The position numbers and the translations under genes were made by a program. Under the pieces are notes generated by a model. That model searched no databases. It saw only the letters and a program-made list of their open reading frames with translations, and was not told the DNA's origin. Of a stretch of DNA of 64,000 nt, positions 1 through 8,220 are shown piece by piece; the stretch's first letter is position 1; each line of letters starts with the position of its first letter. Source of the stretch: Streptomyces sp. NBC_01439 (lineage in GTDB: Bacteria; Actinomycetota; Actinomycetes; Streptomycetales; Streptomycetaceae); contig NZ_CP109487.1 of NCBI RefSeq assembly GCF_036227605.1, positions 4,841,501 to 4,905,500 of the forward strand. The letters run 5' to 3'.

Positions 1-517
1 CCCGGAGGGCCGTGTACTCCAGGTCCACCCGGGCCACCCGCTCAGCCGCTTCGGCGTAGTCGTCGAGCACTTCGACGAAGGAGCCGTGGCCCACCCGCGC
101 GAGTGAGGCGAGGGCGGCCGCGAGCGCGCCGGCGGCCTTGTTCCCGGCGTGGACGCGCCAGCCGCGCGCCTCGATCAGCTGCACCACCCGTTCCCGGGCC
201 AGTACCGCCTCGGCGTCGTCGTGGCCCCCGCCGTCGCCGTACTCGGGCACCAGCCGCTGGGCCGCGGCACCGAGCAGCTTGTGCACCGGCTGCTCCTTGT
301 CGTCGATGGCCTGGAGGACGTCCCCGATGGCCGCCACCGACAGCCCGCCGACCTCCAGCAGGGCTCGGATCAGCCGCAGCCGCCGCTCGTGCCCGTCGTC
401 GTAGCTGGCCTGATTGGGGCTGCTCAGCTCGCCCGCCGGAAGCAGGCCCTCTCGTACGTAGTACTTGATCGTCGGTACCGGGACCCCGGTACGGCGGCTC
501 AACTCTCCGATGCGCAT
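1..517 (-). CDS. MerR family transcriptional regulator (partial, C-terminus off the left edge)
   Basis: The reading frame opens with MRIGELSRRTGVPVPTIKYY, the classic N-terminal winged-helix signature of MerR regulators, followed by a wing (YVREGLLPAG...) and a long helix expected to form the dimerisation coiled coil. About 172 residues are visible and the gene runs out of the window without a stop. ATG at 517 is the only plausible start; an AAGGAG lies rather far upstream (about 17 bases). It is divergent from the membrane protein at 619, which suggests it controls that promoter. No effector-binding cysteines or domain can be seen in the visible part, so the ligand is unknown. Confidence 0.9.
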   Translation of the reverse strand, partial: MRIGELSRRTGVPVPTIKYYVREGLLPAGELSSPNQASYDDGHERRLRLIRALLEVGGLSVAAIGDVLQAIDDKEQPVHKLLGAAAQRLVPEYGDGGGHDDAEAVLARERVVQLIEARGWRVHAGNKAAGALAAALASLARVGHGSFVEVLDDYAEAAERVARVDLEYTALR

Positions 518-562
518 GGCGTCTTCACTCGTTTCTCCTTGCCCCGTCCCCCACCCATCATA

Positions 563-600
563 GATAGTGGGGCTACCAGATAGCGGTGAGCGTCACTATC
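563..600. promoter_or_regulatory. Candidate MerR operator / divergent promoter
   Basis: Between the divergent MerR gene and the membrane protein, GATAGTG (about 565-571) is mirrored by CACTATC (594-600), with an additional direct AGATAG repeat between them. MerR proteins normally bind an inverted repeat in the spacer of the promoter they control, so this is a reasonable operator. The assignment rests on symmetry and position only. Confidence 0.35.
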
Positions 601-618
601 CATTGTTTTGGGGGCCCC

Positions 619-1656
619 ATGTCCGCGTTACGTACCTGGCACCGTCCACTGACCCTGTTCGCCGGCGTGATGGTGGTGTGGGCCGCCGGCTCGGCCGTGG
701 GGCTCGCCGTCGACGGCCGCATGCTGGTCGGCGCCCCGATCTGGGCCAAGCCCTTCAAGTTCGCCGTCTCGTTCGTCGGCTACGCGCTCAGCCTGGCCTG
801 GATGCTCTCCCTGGCCGTCGCCGCCCGCCCTCGCCTGCGCAGGACTGCCTGGTGGGCCGGTACCGTCGTCGTCGCGGCGAGCACGCTGGAAATGCTGCTC
901 ATGACGGGTCAGGTGATCCGCGGCCGGCAGAGCCACTTCAACCAGCAGACCCCCCTCGACGCACAGATCTACGGCGTCATGGGCAACACCGTCGTCGTAC
1001 TGTGGACGGCCACGCTCGTCATCGCCGTACTGCTCTTCCGCACCCGCGTGGTCGACCGGGCCACCACCTGGGCGATCCGGATGGCGACGGTCCTCGCCCT
1101 CACCGGCGCAGGACTCGGATTCCTGATGGTCACGCCCACCGAGGCGCAGCTCGCGGTCGACGACGCACCGGTGGTGGGCGCCCACAGCGTGGGAGTGCCG
1201 GACGGCGGGCCCGCCATGTCGCTGACCGGCTGGTCGACCACCGGCGGTGACCTGCGCATCCCGCACTTCATCGGCATGCACGCCCTGCAGCTGCTGCCGC
1301 TGTTCGTGCTCGCCCTGACCGCCCTCGCCAGCCGCTTCGCCCTGCTGCGCCGGGAGCAGGTGCGGCTGCGGCTGACCCTGGTCGCGGCCGGGGTCTATAC
1401 GGCGGTGTTCGCCCTGGTGACCTGGCAGGCGCTGCGCGGCCAGGCGCTGGCCCACCCGGACGGGGCGACGCTCGGCGCGGCCGCCGCGATCCTGGCCGGG
1501 GGCGGGCTAGGAGTCCTCGCCGCCCTGTTCGTGGGCCGGGGGGCCGCCCCAGTGGAAGAGGGTCATGGCCACGCTGGTGGCGAGGTTGTAGCTGGAGACC
1601 TGGGGGCGCATCGGCAGGGAGACGAGGTGGTCCGCCCGGGCGCGCAGCTCGGGTGA
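619..1656 (+). CDS. Polytopic membrane protein of unknown function
   Basis: A 345-residue protein with about eight hydrophobic segments, for example near residues 10-30, 50-68, 72-92, 118-138, 150-170, 215-235, 250-270 and 278-298. I do not recognise the family. ATG at 619 is preferred; an in-frame GTG at 586 would add 11 residues but falls inside the inverted repeat thought to be the operator. The last 40-50 residues after the final membrane segment are Gly/His-rich and overlap, on the opposite strand, the 3' end of the RNA methyltransferase gene by about 150 bases. Such a long convergent overlap is unusual, and a base change that extended the frame is possible. It is divergent from a MerR gene that probably regulates it. 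Confidence 0.7.
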   Translation: MSALRTWHRPLTLFAGVMVVWAAGSAVGLAVDGRMLVGAPIWAKPFKFAVSFVGYALSLAWMLSLAVAARPRLRRTAWWAGTVVVAASTLEMLLMTGQVIRGRQSHFNQQTPLDAQIYGVMGNTVVVLWTATLVIAVLLFRTRVVDRATTWAIRMATVLALTGAGLGFLMVTPTEAQLAVDDAPVVGAHSVGVPDGGPAMSLTGWSTTGGDLRIPHFIGMHALQLLPLFVLALTALASRFALLRREQVRLRLTLVAAGVYTAVFALVTWQALRGQALAHPDGATLGAAAAILAGGGLGVLAALFVGRGAAPVEEGHGHAGGEVVAGDLGAHRQGDEVVRPGAQLG

Positions 1657-2268
1657 GATCCCGTGCCGCTCCGAACCGAAGGCGAGCAGGGCGTCGTCCG
1701 GGAGGGTGAGGGCGCGGATGTCCACGCCCTCCGGGTCGAGCGCGTAGAGCGGCCCGGGCGGCAGCTCGTCCAGCGCGAGGCGTTCGACGGTGGTGGCGTA
1801 GTGCAGCCCGGCCCCGGCCCGGACCACGTTCGGGTGCCAGGGGTCGAGGTCGCCGCGGGTGACGACACCGGTGGCGCCGAAGCCGGCGGCGAGCCGGACC
1901 ACGGCTCCGACGTTGCCCAGGTTGCGGGGGTTGTCGAGGACGACGACCGGAGCCGGCCGGGGCGTCCGCCGCAACCCCGCGAGGCCGGCGGCCCGGTCGG
2001 GCCGTACCGCGAGGGCCGCGACCCCGGTGGGGTGCACGCGCGGCAGCACCTCCTTGAGCGCGGCCCGCCGCACCAGCCGCACCACGGCGGCCTCGACGTC
2101 CGGAGCCAGCTCACGGGCCAGCGCCCGGACGGCGCCGGGGTCCTCGGCGATGACCAGCCGCACGTCGGCCCCGAACCGCAGGGCGTGCTTCAGCGCGTGG
2201 AACCCGTCGAGCAGCACGAGGTCTCCCGCCTGCTCGGCCTCCCGCCATTCCCGCACCGTGTCGTCCAT
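1507..2268 (-). CDS. TrmH/SpoU family RNA 2'-O-ribose methyltransferase
   Basis: A 253-residue protein with all three SPOUT (SpoU) motifs: motif 1 at residues 112-125 (DNPRNLGNVGAVVR), motif 2 at 196-204 (AFGSERHGI) and motif 3 at 217-240 (SLPM....SSYNLATSVAMTLF). These form the trefoil-knot SAM site and include the catalytic Arg and the conserved Asn and Ser residues. The N-terminal 100 residues resemble the substrate-binding extension of rRNA/tRNA 2'-O methyltransferases. The exact target nucleotide cannot be read from sequence. It is transcribed convergently to the membrane protein and overlaps its tail. Confidence 0.9.
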   Translation of the reverse strand: MDDTVREWREAEQAGDLVLLDGFHALKHALRFGADVRLVIAEDPGAVRALARELAPDVEAAVVRLVRRAALKEVLPRVHPTGVAALAVRPDRAAGLAGLRRTPRPAPVVVLDNPRNLGNVGAVVRLAAGFGATGVVTRGDLDPWHPNVVRAGAGLHYATTVERLALDELPPGPLYALDPEGVDIRALTLPDDALLAFGSERHGISPELRARADHLVSLPMRPQVSSYNLATSVAMTLFHWGGPPAHEQGGEDS

Positions 2269-2440
2269 ACCCCGACCCTACGGTCCACCGCACACCGTCC
2301 CGACCCCCCCGCCCCGCATGCCGGCGGGGCCGGACGTGCGCAGCACGACCCCGCCCCGCCGGGGGACGCCTCCGGGCGGTAGCCGGGAAGTTTGAGGCGC
2401 GGGTCCGGGGCGGCGCCGCGGGGGGCGCCGCGGGGCGCCG

Positions 2441-3616
2441 TCAGCGCTGCTCGGGCACCGGCACGACCACGGGCACCGGCACCGGCTCGGCGGGATCCGC
2501 CACCGGCTCCACCGCGCGCCGACGTCGTACAGCGGCCCGCGCTCCGAGCCACACCAGGAACCCGGTCGGCAGGAACACCGCGTCCGCGGCGATCATCGCC
2601 AGCGAGAAGAACGGCAGCCCCAGCAGCACCGCGATCCCCGCGTGCTCGAGCATCATCAGCGCCAGCAGCACGTTCTTGATCCGCCGGTTGAACAGCGTGA
2701 ACGGGAACGCCACCTGCACCGCCACCGTGCCGTACGACAGCAGCATCACCAGCGTCCCGCTCCCCGCCACCAGCGCCGACAGCGCCGGCCACGGGGTGAA
2801 GTAGTCCAGCCCCAGCGGGTAGTACAGGGCCGTCCCGTCCTGCCACCGGGACCCCTGAATCTTGTACCAGCCCGCCGTCGCGTAGATCAGGCAGACCTCC
2901 GCCATGATCACCAGCATGCCCGCGTTGTGCAGCACATTGGCCAGGACGTCCAGGACCGCCCGCGCCTCGCCCTCCGGCTCGTGGCGGTCGACCAGCCACC
3001 ACAGCCCGCAGGCCACCCACACCGCCGCGAACGCCGCCAGCCAGCCGTAGCCGAACCGGCCGGTGCCCCCGCCGAAGACGAACACCGCGCCCAACACGCC
3101 CCACAGCACCGGCCCGGCCGCCCCGGCCGTGGCCGAGCCGTGCGTACGGGCCCTGCGCGCGTCCAGCGACCAGACCTGCGCGCACCGGGTCAGCACCAGG
3201 TAGATCGCCATCAGGTGGATGACGTTGTCCCCGCCGTCGCCCATGAACACGCTGCGGTTCTGCAGCGACAGCACGCCGACCATGAAGAGCACGGACGTCG
3301 CCCGCGTTCGCCAGCCCAGCATCAGCCCCGCGCTGGCCAGCACGGACACCGCGTAGACGAGCTCGAACCACAGCTCCGAGTCCGACCACATCAGCACCGT
3401 GAAGGCGTGGTTGGAATCGATCAGCCGCTCCGCGAGGTGCCAGCTCCACGGCCCGTTCGGCCCGTACAACTCGGTGCGGTTCGGGAACTCGCGCAGCAGG
3501 AAGAAGAGCCAGGTCGCGGCGAAGCCGATGCGGACCACGGCGCTCTGGTACGGGCCCAGTGCCTGCCCGGTGATCTGGGCGACCGCCCGTCCCGCCGCCC
3601 CGCGGGCGCGCCTCAC
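2441..3616 (-). CDS. HTTM domain membrane protein (vitamin K-dependent gamma-carboxylase-like)
   Basis: A 391-residue polytopic protein. Conserved HTTM features include the RxxxG start of the domain (SAVVRIGFAATWLFFLLREF), PNRTELYGPNGPWSW and SVFMGDGGDNVIHLM. Several membrane helices follow, and the tail is rich in Pro/Val/Arg. HTTM proteins share the membrane fold of vitamin K-dependent gamma-carboxylase, but most bacterial members have no assigned reaction. The GTG start at 3616 overlaps the stop of the upstream DUF5819 gene in a GTGA arrangement, so the two are co-translated and probably work together. The longer frame running upstream to about 4510 is only an open shadow over the DUF5819 gene. 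Confidence 0.85.
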   Translation of the reverse strand: MRRARGAAGRAVAQITGQALGPYQSAVVRIGFAATWLFFLLREFPNRTELYGPNGPWSWHLAERLIDSNHAFTVLMWSDSELWFELVYAVSVLASAGLMLGWRTRATSVLFMVGVLSLQNRSVFMGDGGDNVIHLMAIYLVLTRCAQVWSLDARRARTHGSATAGAAGPVLWGVLGAVFVFGGGTGRFGYGWLAAFAAVWVACGLWWLVDRHEPEGEARAVLDVLANVLHNAGMLVIMAEVCLIYATAGWYKIQGSRWQDGTALYYPLGLDYFTPWPALSALVAGSGTLVMLLSYGTVAVQVAFPFTLFNRRIKNVLLALMMLEHAGIAVLLGLPFFSLAMIAADAVFLPTGFLVWLGARAAVRRRRAVEPVADPAEPVPVPVVVPVPEQR

Positions 3617-4269
3617 AGCGTCCACCACGGCAGCTCCCGGTAGTAGGTCTGGGTGTCGGTGGTCTCGGTGCTCCACTTCGGCGCGGGCACCGCCGTGGTG
3701 GCCGAGCGCAGCTGGATCCGCAGGACGGTCCCGTCCCGCAGGTTGAGCCGGGACAGCGCGATCCGCCGGAGGTACTCCTCGGACAGCTGCCCGCGCTCGC
3801 CGTTCGGCTTGTTGTCCTCGTCGTGGGAGCCGGTGTAGAAGTCCCAGGCGCGGCGGAGCTCGTTCTGCCGGGTGTGGCTGGGCAGCAGGCTGTGCCGGAT
3901 GGCCTGGCCGTCCTCGGCGCTCAGGTCGCGCCAGGAGGAGGTGACGAGCTCGCCGTAGTCGGCCCTGAACTCCGCGCGCACCTCCACGGCGATGTTCTGC
4001 TGCAGCGGGTTCGGGGCAAACAGCTTCCAGTTCTGTTCGAACTCGGGGTAGACCCACCGGTCGATCGTTTCCGCGTGCTGCTTGCTGAGGGTGTTGCTCG
4101 GGGCCACGTGCAGGAAGACGAGTGCGAGGTGCGTGCAGGCGGCGACCGCGATCACCCCCAGGGCCAGGGCGGCCACGACCCGGTACGGGGCGGACAGACC
4201 GGCGATTCCGGGCGCCCGCGGGGGCGGCGGAGCGGCCCCTTCGGCGGGCTCGTGCTCGTTCGAATCCAT
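3613..4269 (-). CDS. DUF5819 family protein
   Basis: A 218-residue protein with a cytoplasmic Pro-rich N-terminus, one membrane anchor around residues 30-55 and a soluble C-terminal region. The region contains EQNWKLFAPNP, a block I associate with DUF5819 proteins found next to HTTM proteins. Start ATG 4269 is chosen; GTG 4275 is an alternative. It overlaps the HTTM gene by 4 bases. The region upstream is shared with the divergent paa operon. No enzymatic residues are evident and no function is known. Confidence 0.8.
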   Translation of the reverse strand: MDSNEHEPAEGAAPPPPRAPGIAGLSAPYRVVAALALGVIAVAACTHLALVFLHVAPSNTLSKQHAETIDRWVYPEFEQNWKLFAPNPLQQNIAVEVRAEFRADYGELVTSSWRDLSAEDGQAIRHSLLPSHTRQNELRRAWDFYTGSHDEDNKPNGERGQLSEEYLRRIALSRLNLRDGTVLRIQLRSATTAVPAPKWSTETTDTQTYYRELPWWTL

Positions 4270-4340
4270 CCCCACCCGATCGTCCGGCGTCCACAGGGTT
4301 GACCTCAGAGGTTGACACCCTACGGGCCGCCGTCTCACCA

Positions 4341-4370
4341 TTGAAGCGAATGAACCGAACGATCGGTCGG
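4341..4370. promoter_or_regulatory. Candidate PaaR-type operator upstream of paaA
   Basis: ACCGAACGATCGGT at 4354-4367 is a near-perfect palindrome (12 of 14 positions symmetrical), extended rightward by GGTCGG. It lies in the 135-base gap between the divergent DUF5819 gene and paaA. TetR-family PaaR repressors of actinobacterial phenylacetate operons bind inverted repeats of ACCG...CGGT type, so it is a good operator candidate. A TTGACA at 4312-4317 may be a -35 element, but no convincing -10 follows. Confidence 0.45.
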
Positions 4371-4404
4371 TCGGGCGGACGGCGGACTCTGGCAGGGGGC
4401 CGGA

Positions 4405-5466
4405 ATGGTGGCAGTGACCCCGGAGACGGGGCCGGACACGGCTCTCGGGACAGACAGGACGGACGGGACAGGCATGACTGCTGACCTGGGCGCACAGCTC
4501 GCGGCGGCATTCGACGCGGCCGTGGCGGCCGACGAGCGCGTGGAACCGCGCGACTGGATGCCGGACGAGTACCGCGCCTCCCTGGTGCGCCAGATGGCCC
4601 AGCACGCCCATTCCGAGATCATCGGCATGCAGCCCGAGGCCAACTGGATCACCCGCGCACCTTCGCTGCGGCGCAAGGCGATCCTGATGGCCAAGGTCCA
4701 GGACGAGGCCGGCCACGGCCTGTACCTCTACAGCGCGGCCGAGACCCTCGGCACCAGCCGCGACGAGCTGCTCGACAAGCTCCACTCGGGCAAGCAGAAG
4801 TACTCCTCGATCTTCAACTACCCCACCCTGACCTGGGCGGACGTCGGCGCCATCGGCTGGCTCGTGGACGGCGCGGCGATCACCAACCAGGTGCCGATCT
4901 GCCGCTGCTCCTACGGGCCCTACGCCCGCGCCATGGTCCGGATCTGCAAGGAAGAGTCCTTCCACCAGCGCCAGGGGTACGAGCTGCTCCTCGCACTCTC
5001 CCGCGGCACCGAGGCCCAGCACGCGATGGCCCAGGACGCGGTGGACCGGTGGTGGTGGCCGTCGCTGATGATGTTCGGCCCGCCCGACGACGAGTCGGCG
5101 CACTCGGCCCAGTCGATGGCCTGGCGCATCAAGCGCCACTCGAACGACGAGCTGCGCCAGCGGTTCGTGGACATCGCCGTCCCGCAGGCCGAGTCGCTCG
5201 GTCTGACCCTGCCCGACCCGGACCTCAAGTGGAACGAGGAGCGCGGCCACCACGACTTCGGCGCCATCGACTGGGCCGAGTTCTGGAACGTGCTCAAGGG
5301 CAACGGCCCCTGCAACGAGCAGCGGATCGGCCAGCGGCGCAAGGCCCACGAGGAAGGCGCCTGGGTGCGCGACGCGGCCGCCGCGTATGCGCGCAAGCAG
5401 ACGGCACAGCAAGTGGCACAGCAGGCGGCGAAGCACGCCGGACAGAACGAGGAGGCACGGGTATGA
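4405..5466 (+). CDS. paaA: Phenylacetyl-CoA epoxidase catalytic subunit PaaA
   Basis: Ferritin-like diiron subunit of the PaaABCE monooxygenase, which epoxidises the ring of phenylacetyl-CoA. The metal-binding pattern is visible as [19 protein letters not shown] (ExxH), [11 protein letters not shown] (ExxH) and EERGHHDF. With ATG 4405 the protein has 353 residues; this start has a strong GGGGG-type ribosome site. ATG 4474 would give 330 residues, closer to the usual length, and is also plausible. The last residues before the stop are an Ala/Gln-rich tail common in actinobacterial PaaA. It is first gene of a five-gene operon and overlaps paaB by 4 bases (ATGA). Confidence 0.97.
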   Translation: MVAVTPETGPDTALGTDRTDGTGMTADLGAQLAAAFDAAVAADERVEPRDWMPDEYRASLVRQMAQHAHSEIIGMQPEANWITRAPSLRRKAILMAKVQDEAGHGLYLYSAAETLGTSRDELLDKLHSGKQKYSSIFNYPTLTWADVGAIGWLVDGAAITNQVPICRCSYGPYARAMVRICKEESFHQRQGYELLLALSRGTEAQHAMAQDAVDRWWWPSLMMFGPPDDESAHSAQSMAWRIKRHSNDELRQRFVDIAVPQAESLGLTLPDPDLKWNEERGHHDFGAIDWAEFWNVLKGNGPCNEQRIGQRRKAHEEGAWVRDAAAAYARKQTAQQVAQQAAKHAGQNEEARV

Positions 5467-5747
5467 CGCAGAACTGGCCCCTGTGGGAGGTCTTCGTGCG
5501 CTCGCGCCGCGGCCTCTCGCACACGCACGCGGGCAGCCTGCACGCCCCCGACGCGGAGATGGCCCTGCGCAACGCCCGCGATCTCTACACCCGGCGCAAC
5601 GAGGGCATCTCGATCTGGGTGGTGCCCTCCACCGAGATCACCGCCTCCTCGCCGGACGAGCGGGACCCCTTCTTCGCGCCGTCCGCCGACAAGCCGTACC
5701 GGCACCCCACCTTCTACGACATCCCGGAGGGGGTGAGCCACCTGTGA
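5463..5747 (+). CDS. paaB: Phenylacetyl-CoA epoxidase subunit PaaB
   Basis: A 94-residue protein. The opening [26 protein letters not shown] block and the stretch [15 protein letters not shown] are hallmarks of PaaB, the small structural subunit that bridges PaaAC dimers in the complex. Its ATG overlaps the paaA stop (ATGA) and its stop overlaps the paaC GTG (GTGA), so expression is tightly coupled and stoichiometric. Confidence 0.97.
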   Translation: MTQNWPLWEVFVRSRRGLSHTHAGSLHAPDAEMALRNARDLYTRRNEGISIWVVPSTEITASSPDERDPFFAPSADKPYRHPTFYDIPEGVSHL

Positions 5748-6487
5748 CCAGCACCGACACCACGCGCCTCACCGGCGCCGGCGCCGCGGCGGCACTCGCG
5801 CTCGGAGACGACGCGCTGATCCTCTCCCACCGCCTCGGCGAATGGGCCGGACACGCCCCCGTCCTGGAGGAAGAGGTCGCCCTCGCCAACATCGCCCTCG
5901 ACCTGCTCGGCCAGGCCCGGATCCTGCTGTCCATGGTCGGCGACGAGGACGAGCTGGCGTACCTGCGCGAGGAGCGGTCCTTCCGCAACCTCCAGCTGGT
6001 CGAGCAGCCGAACGGCGACTTCGCCCACACCATCGCCCGCCAGCTCTACTTCTCCTTCTACCAGCACGAGGTCTACGGAGAGCTCGCCCGCGGGGACGGC
6101 CCGTTCGCGCCGCTGGCGGCCAAGGCCGTCAAGGAGACCGCGTACCACCGCGACCACGCCGAGCAGTGGACCCTGCGACTCGGGGACGGCACCGAGGAGA
6201 GCCGCAGCCGCATGCGGGCGGCCCTCGACGCGCTGTGGAAGTACACCGGCGAGATGTTCCAGCCGGTGGAGGGCCAGGGCGGCCTGGACCTGCCCGCCCT
6301 GGAGGAGCGCTGGCTGACCGCGCTGACCGGCGTGTTGGACCGGGCCGGCCTCGACCTGCCCCAGGGGCCCCGCACCGGCGCCTGGGCGGCTGGGGCCGGA
6401 CGCCAGGGCCTGCACACCGAGTCCTTCGGCCGGATGCTCGCCGAAATGCAGCACCTGCACCGCAGCCACCCGGGGGCCTCATGGTGA
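5744..6487 (+). CDS. paaC: Phenylacetyl-CoA epoxidase structural subunit PaaC
   Basis: A 247-residue ferritin-fold paralogue of PaaA that stabilises the catalytic subunit and lacks a functional diiron site in studied homologues. Family blocks visible are LSHRLGEWAGHAPVLEEEVA, ANIALDLLGQAR, SFYQHEVY and YHRDHAEQW. GTG 5744 overlaps the paaB stop. The 3' end overlaps paaD by 7 bases. Confidence 0.96.
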   Translation: MTSTDTTRLTGAGAAAALALGDDALILSHRLGEWAGHAPVLEEEVALANIALDLLGQARILLSMVGDEDELAYLREERSFRNLQLVEQPNGDFAHTIARQLYFSFYQHEVYGELARGDGPFAPLAAKAVKETAYHRDHAEQWTLRLGDGTEESRSRMRAALDALWKYTGEMFQPVEGQGGLDLPALEERWLTALTGVLDRAGLDLPQGPRTGAWAAGAGRQGLHTESFGRMLAEMQHLHRSHPGASW

Positions 6488-6987
6488 CCACCGACGCCGG
6501 AACGACCCGCCTGGAGGCGGAGCTGGCCGCGCTGGCCGGCTCCGTCCCGGACCCGGAGCTGCCCGTGCTCACCCTCGGTGAGCTCGGTGTGGTGCGCGGG
6601 GTGCGGATGCACGAGGACGGCCACGCCGAGGTCACCCTGACCCCGACCTACACCGGCTGCCCGGCCATCGAAGCCATGTCCGCCGACATCGAGCGGGCCC
6701 TGACCGGCCACGGCATCCCCGAGGTGCGGGTGACCACCGTGCTGGCCCCCGCCTGGTCGACCGACGACATCAGCGCCGAGGGCCGCCGCAAGCTCGCCGA
6801 GTTCGGCATCGCCCCGCCCCGGCCGCACTCGGCCGGCGGACCGATCCCGCTGACCCTTTCGGTGCGGTGCCCGAACTGCGGATCGACCGACACCGAGCTG
6901 CTCAGTCGCTTCTCCTCCACCGCGTGCAAGGCGCTGCGCCGCTGCACCGCCTGCCGCGAACCGTTCGACCACTTCAAGGAGCTCTAG
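6481..6987 (+). CDS. paaD: PaaD, DUF59/zinc-ribbon protein for phenylacetyl-CoA epoxidase assembly
   Basis: A 168-residue protein with two parts: an N-terminal DUF59 (MIP18-like) domain (SVPDPELPVLTLGELGVVRG, TPTYTGCPAI with the conserved Cys) and a C-terminal zinc ribbon with CPNC and CTAC pairs near residues 124-156. PaaD is thought to help assemble the iron-sulfur or diiron centres of the epoxidase. It is translationally coupled to paaC and ends immediately before paaE. Confidence 0.95.
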   Translation: MVTTDAGTTRLEAELAALAGSVPDPELPVLTLGELGVVRGVRMHEDGHAEVTLTPTYTGCPAIEAMSADIERALTGHGIPEVRVTTVLAPAWSTDDISAEGRRKLAEFGIAPPRPHSAGGPIPLTLSVRCPNCGSTDTELLSRFSSTACKALRRCTACREPFDHFKEL

Positions 6988-8091
6988 ATGGCCGCCCCCC
7001 GCCACGGCGCGTTCCACCCGCTGCCGGTGGCGGCTGTCGACCGGCTCACCGACGACTCGGTGGCACTGACCCTGCGGGTTCCCGAGGAGCTGCGCGAGGA
7101 CTACCGGCACGCCCCGGGCCAGCACCTGACGCTGCGCCGCACCGCCCCCGAGGGCGGCGCCGAGGTCCGCCGCACCTACTCGATCTGCTCCCCGGCACCG
7201 TCCGCGGACGGCCCGGGCCCGGAGCAGCTGCGGGTCGGGGTGCGGCTGGTGGAGGGCGGCGAGTTCTCCACCTTCGCCCACAAGGAGATCGCCGCCGGGG
7301 ACGTGCTGGAGGTCATGGTCCCGGCCGGACGCTTCGTCCTGGAGCCCGCCGCCGCCCCGGCCTCGGGGCACTACGCGGCGATCGTCGGCGGCAGCGGCAT
7401 CACGCCCGTGCTGTCCATCGCGGCGAGCCTGCTGGCCGCCCGGCCCGACGCCCGCTTCTGCCTCGTGCGCAGCGACCGGACGGCGGCCTCGACGATGTTC
7501 CTGGAGGAGGTCGCCGACCTCAAGGACCGGTATCCGGCGCGGTTCCAGCTGGTGACGGTGCTCTCCCGGGAGGAGCAGGAGTCCGGGCTCCCCTCCGGGC
7601 GGCTGGACGAGGAGCGACTGGCAGCCCTGCTGCCCGCGCTGCTGCCGGTGACGGAGGTGACGGGCTGGTTCCTGTGCGGCCCGTACGGCCTGGTGCAGGG
7701 CGCGGAGCGAGCCCTGGGCACGCTCGGCGTCGCACGGACCCGGGTGCACGAGGAGATCTTCCACGTCGAGGACACCACACCGACGGCCCGCCCCGCGGGT
7801 TCCCCGGCCCCCGCGCACGGGCGGGTCACCGCCCGGCTCGACGGCCGTTCGGGCACCTGGCCGGTCCAGGACGGCGAGTCCCTGCTGGACGCGGTGCTCC
7901 GCAACCGCGCGGACGCCCCGTACGCCTGCAAGGGCGGCGTCTGCGGCACCTGTCGGGCGTTCGTGGTCTCGGGCGAGGTCCGGATGGAGCGCAACTTCGC
8001 ACTGGAGGCCGAGGAGACGGAGGCCGGATTCGTCCTGGCCTGCCAATCGCACCCGGTCACCGAGGAAGTGGAGATCGACTTCGACCGCTGA
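6988..8091 (+). CDS. paaE: Phenylacetyl-CoA epoxidase reductase PaaE
   Basis: A 367-residue class IA-type reductase that passes electrons from NAD(P)H through FAD and a [2Fe-2S] centre to PaaA. FAD-binding RRTYSICSP, nucleotide-binding GGSGITPVLSI and CGPYGLV are visible in order. The C-terminal plant-type ferredoxin ligands are Cys314, Cys319, Cys322 and Cys352. The ATG directly follows the paaD stop. It is the last gene of the operon and is followed by a strong terminator. No downstream phenylacetate genes (paaG, paaZ, paaK) are present in the window. Confidence 0.96.
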   Translation: MAAPRHGAFHPLPVAAVDRLTDDSVALTLRVPEELREDYRHAPGQHLTLRRTAPEGGAEVRRTYSICSPAPSADGPGPEQLRVGVRLVEGGEFSTFAHKEIAAGDVLEVMVPAGRFVLEPAAAPASGHYAAIVGGSGITPVLSIAASLLAARPDARFCLVRSDRTAASTMFLEEVADLKDRYPARFQLVTVLSREEQESGLPSGRLDEERLAALLPALLPVTEVTGWFLCGPYGLVQGAERALGTLGVARTRVHEEIFHVEDTTPTARPAGSPAPAHGRVTARLDGRSGTWPVQDGESLLDAVLRNRADAPYACKGGVCGTCRAFVVSGEVRMERNFALEAEETEAGFVLACQSHPVTEEVEIDFDR

Positions 8092-8112
8092 GCGGAACGA
8101 CGTCCCTTCAGT

Positions 8113-8140
8113 CAGGCCCCTGTCCCCGGACAGGGGCCTG
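8113..8140 (+). terminator. Rho-independent-type terminator after paaE
   Basis: A perfect 13-bp stem (8113-8125 with 8128-8140) closed by a 2-base loop and followed by TCCATTTTC. It lies 21 bases past the paaE stop and closes the paa operon. Confidence 0.85.
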
Positions 8141-8166
8141 TCCATTTTCAAGAACCTGTTCTATCT

Positions 8167-8179
8167 TGACGCACCGTCA
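8167..8179. promoter_or_regulatory. Candidate operator TGACG-N3-CGTCA upstream of acyl-CoA dehydrogenase
   Basis: A perfect 5-bp inverted repeat with a 3-base spacer, 41 bases before the GTG of the acyl-CoA dehydrogenase. Short TGAC/GTCA palindromes of this kind are bound by TetR-type fatty-acid regulators, but no regulator gene is adjacent. Proposed from symmetry and position only. Confidence 0.3.
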
Positions 8180-8220
8180 GACGTGACACCGTCGGACCCG
8201 ACCGTGCGGGAGGACAGGCA

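Noticed and set aside
2441..4510. A fused DUF5819-HTTM protein
   Set aside because: The HTTM frame is open upstream, but conserved DUF5819 residues are in another frame that stops at 3613, with a GTGA overlap joining two genes.
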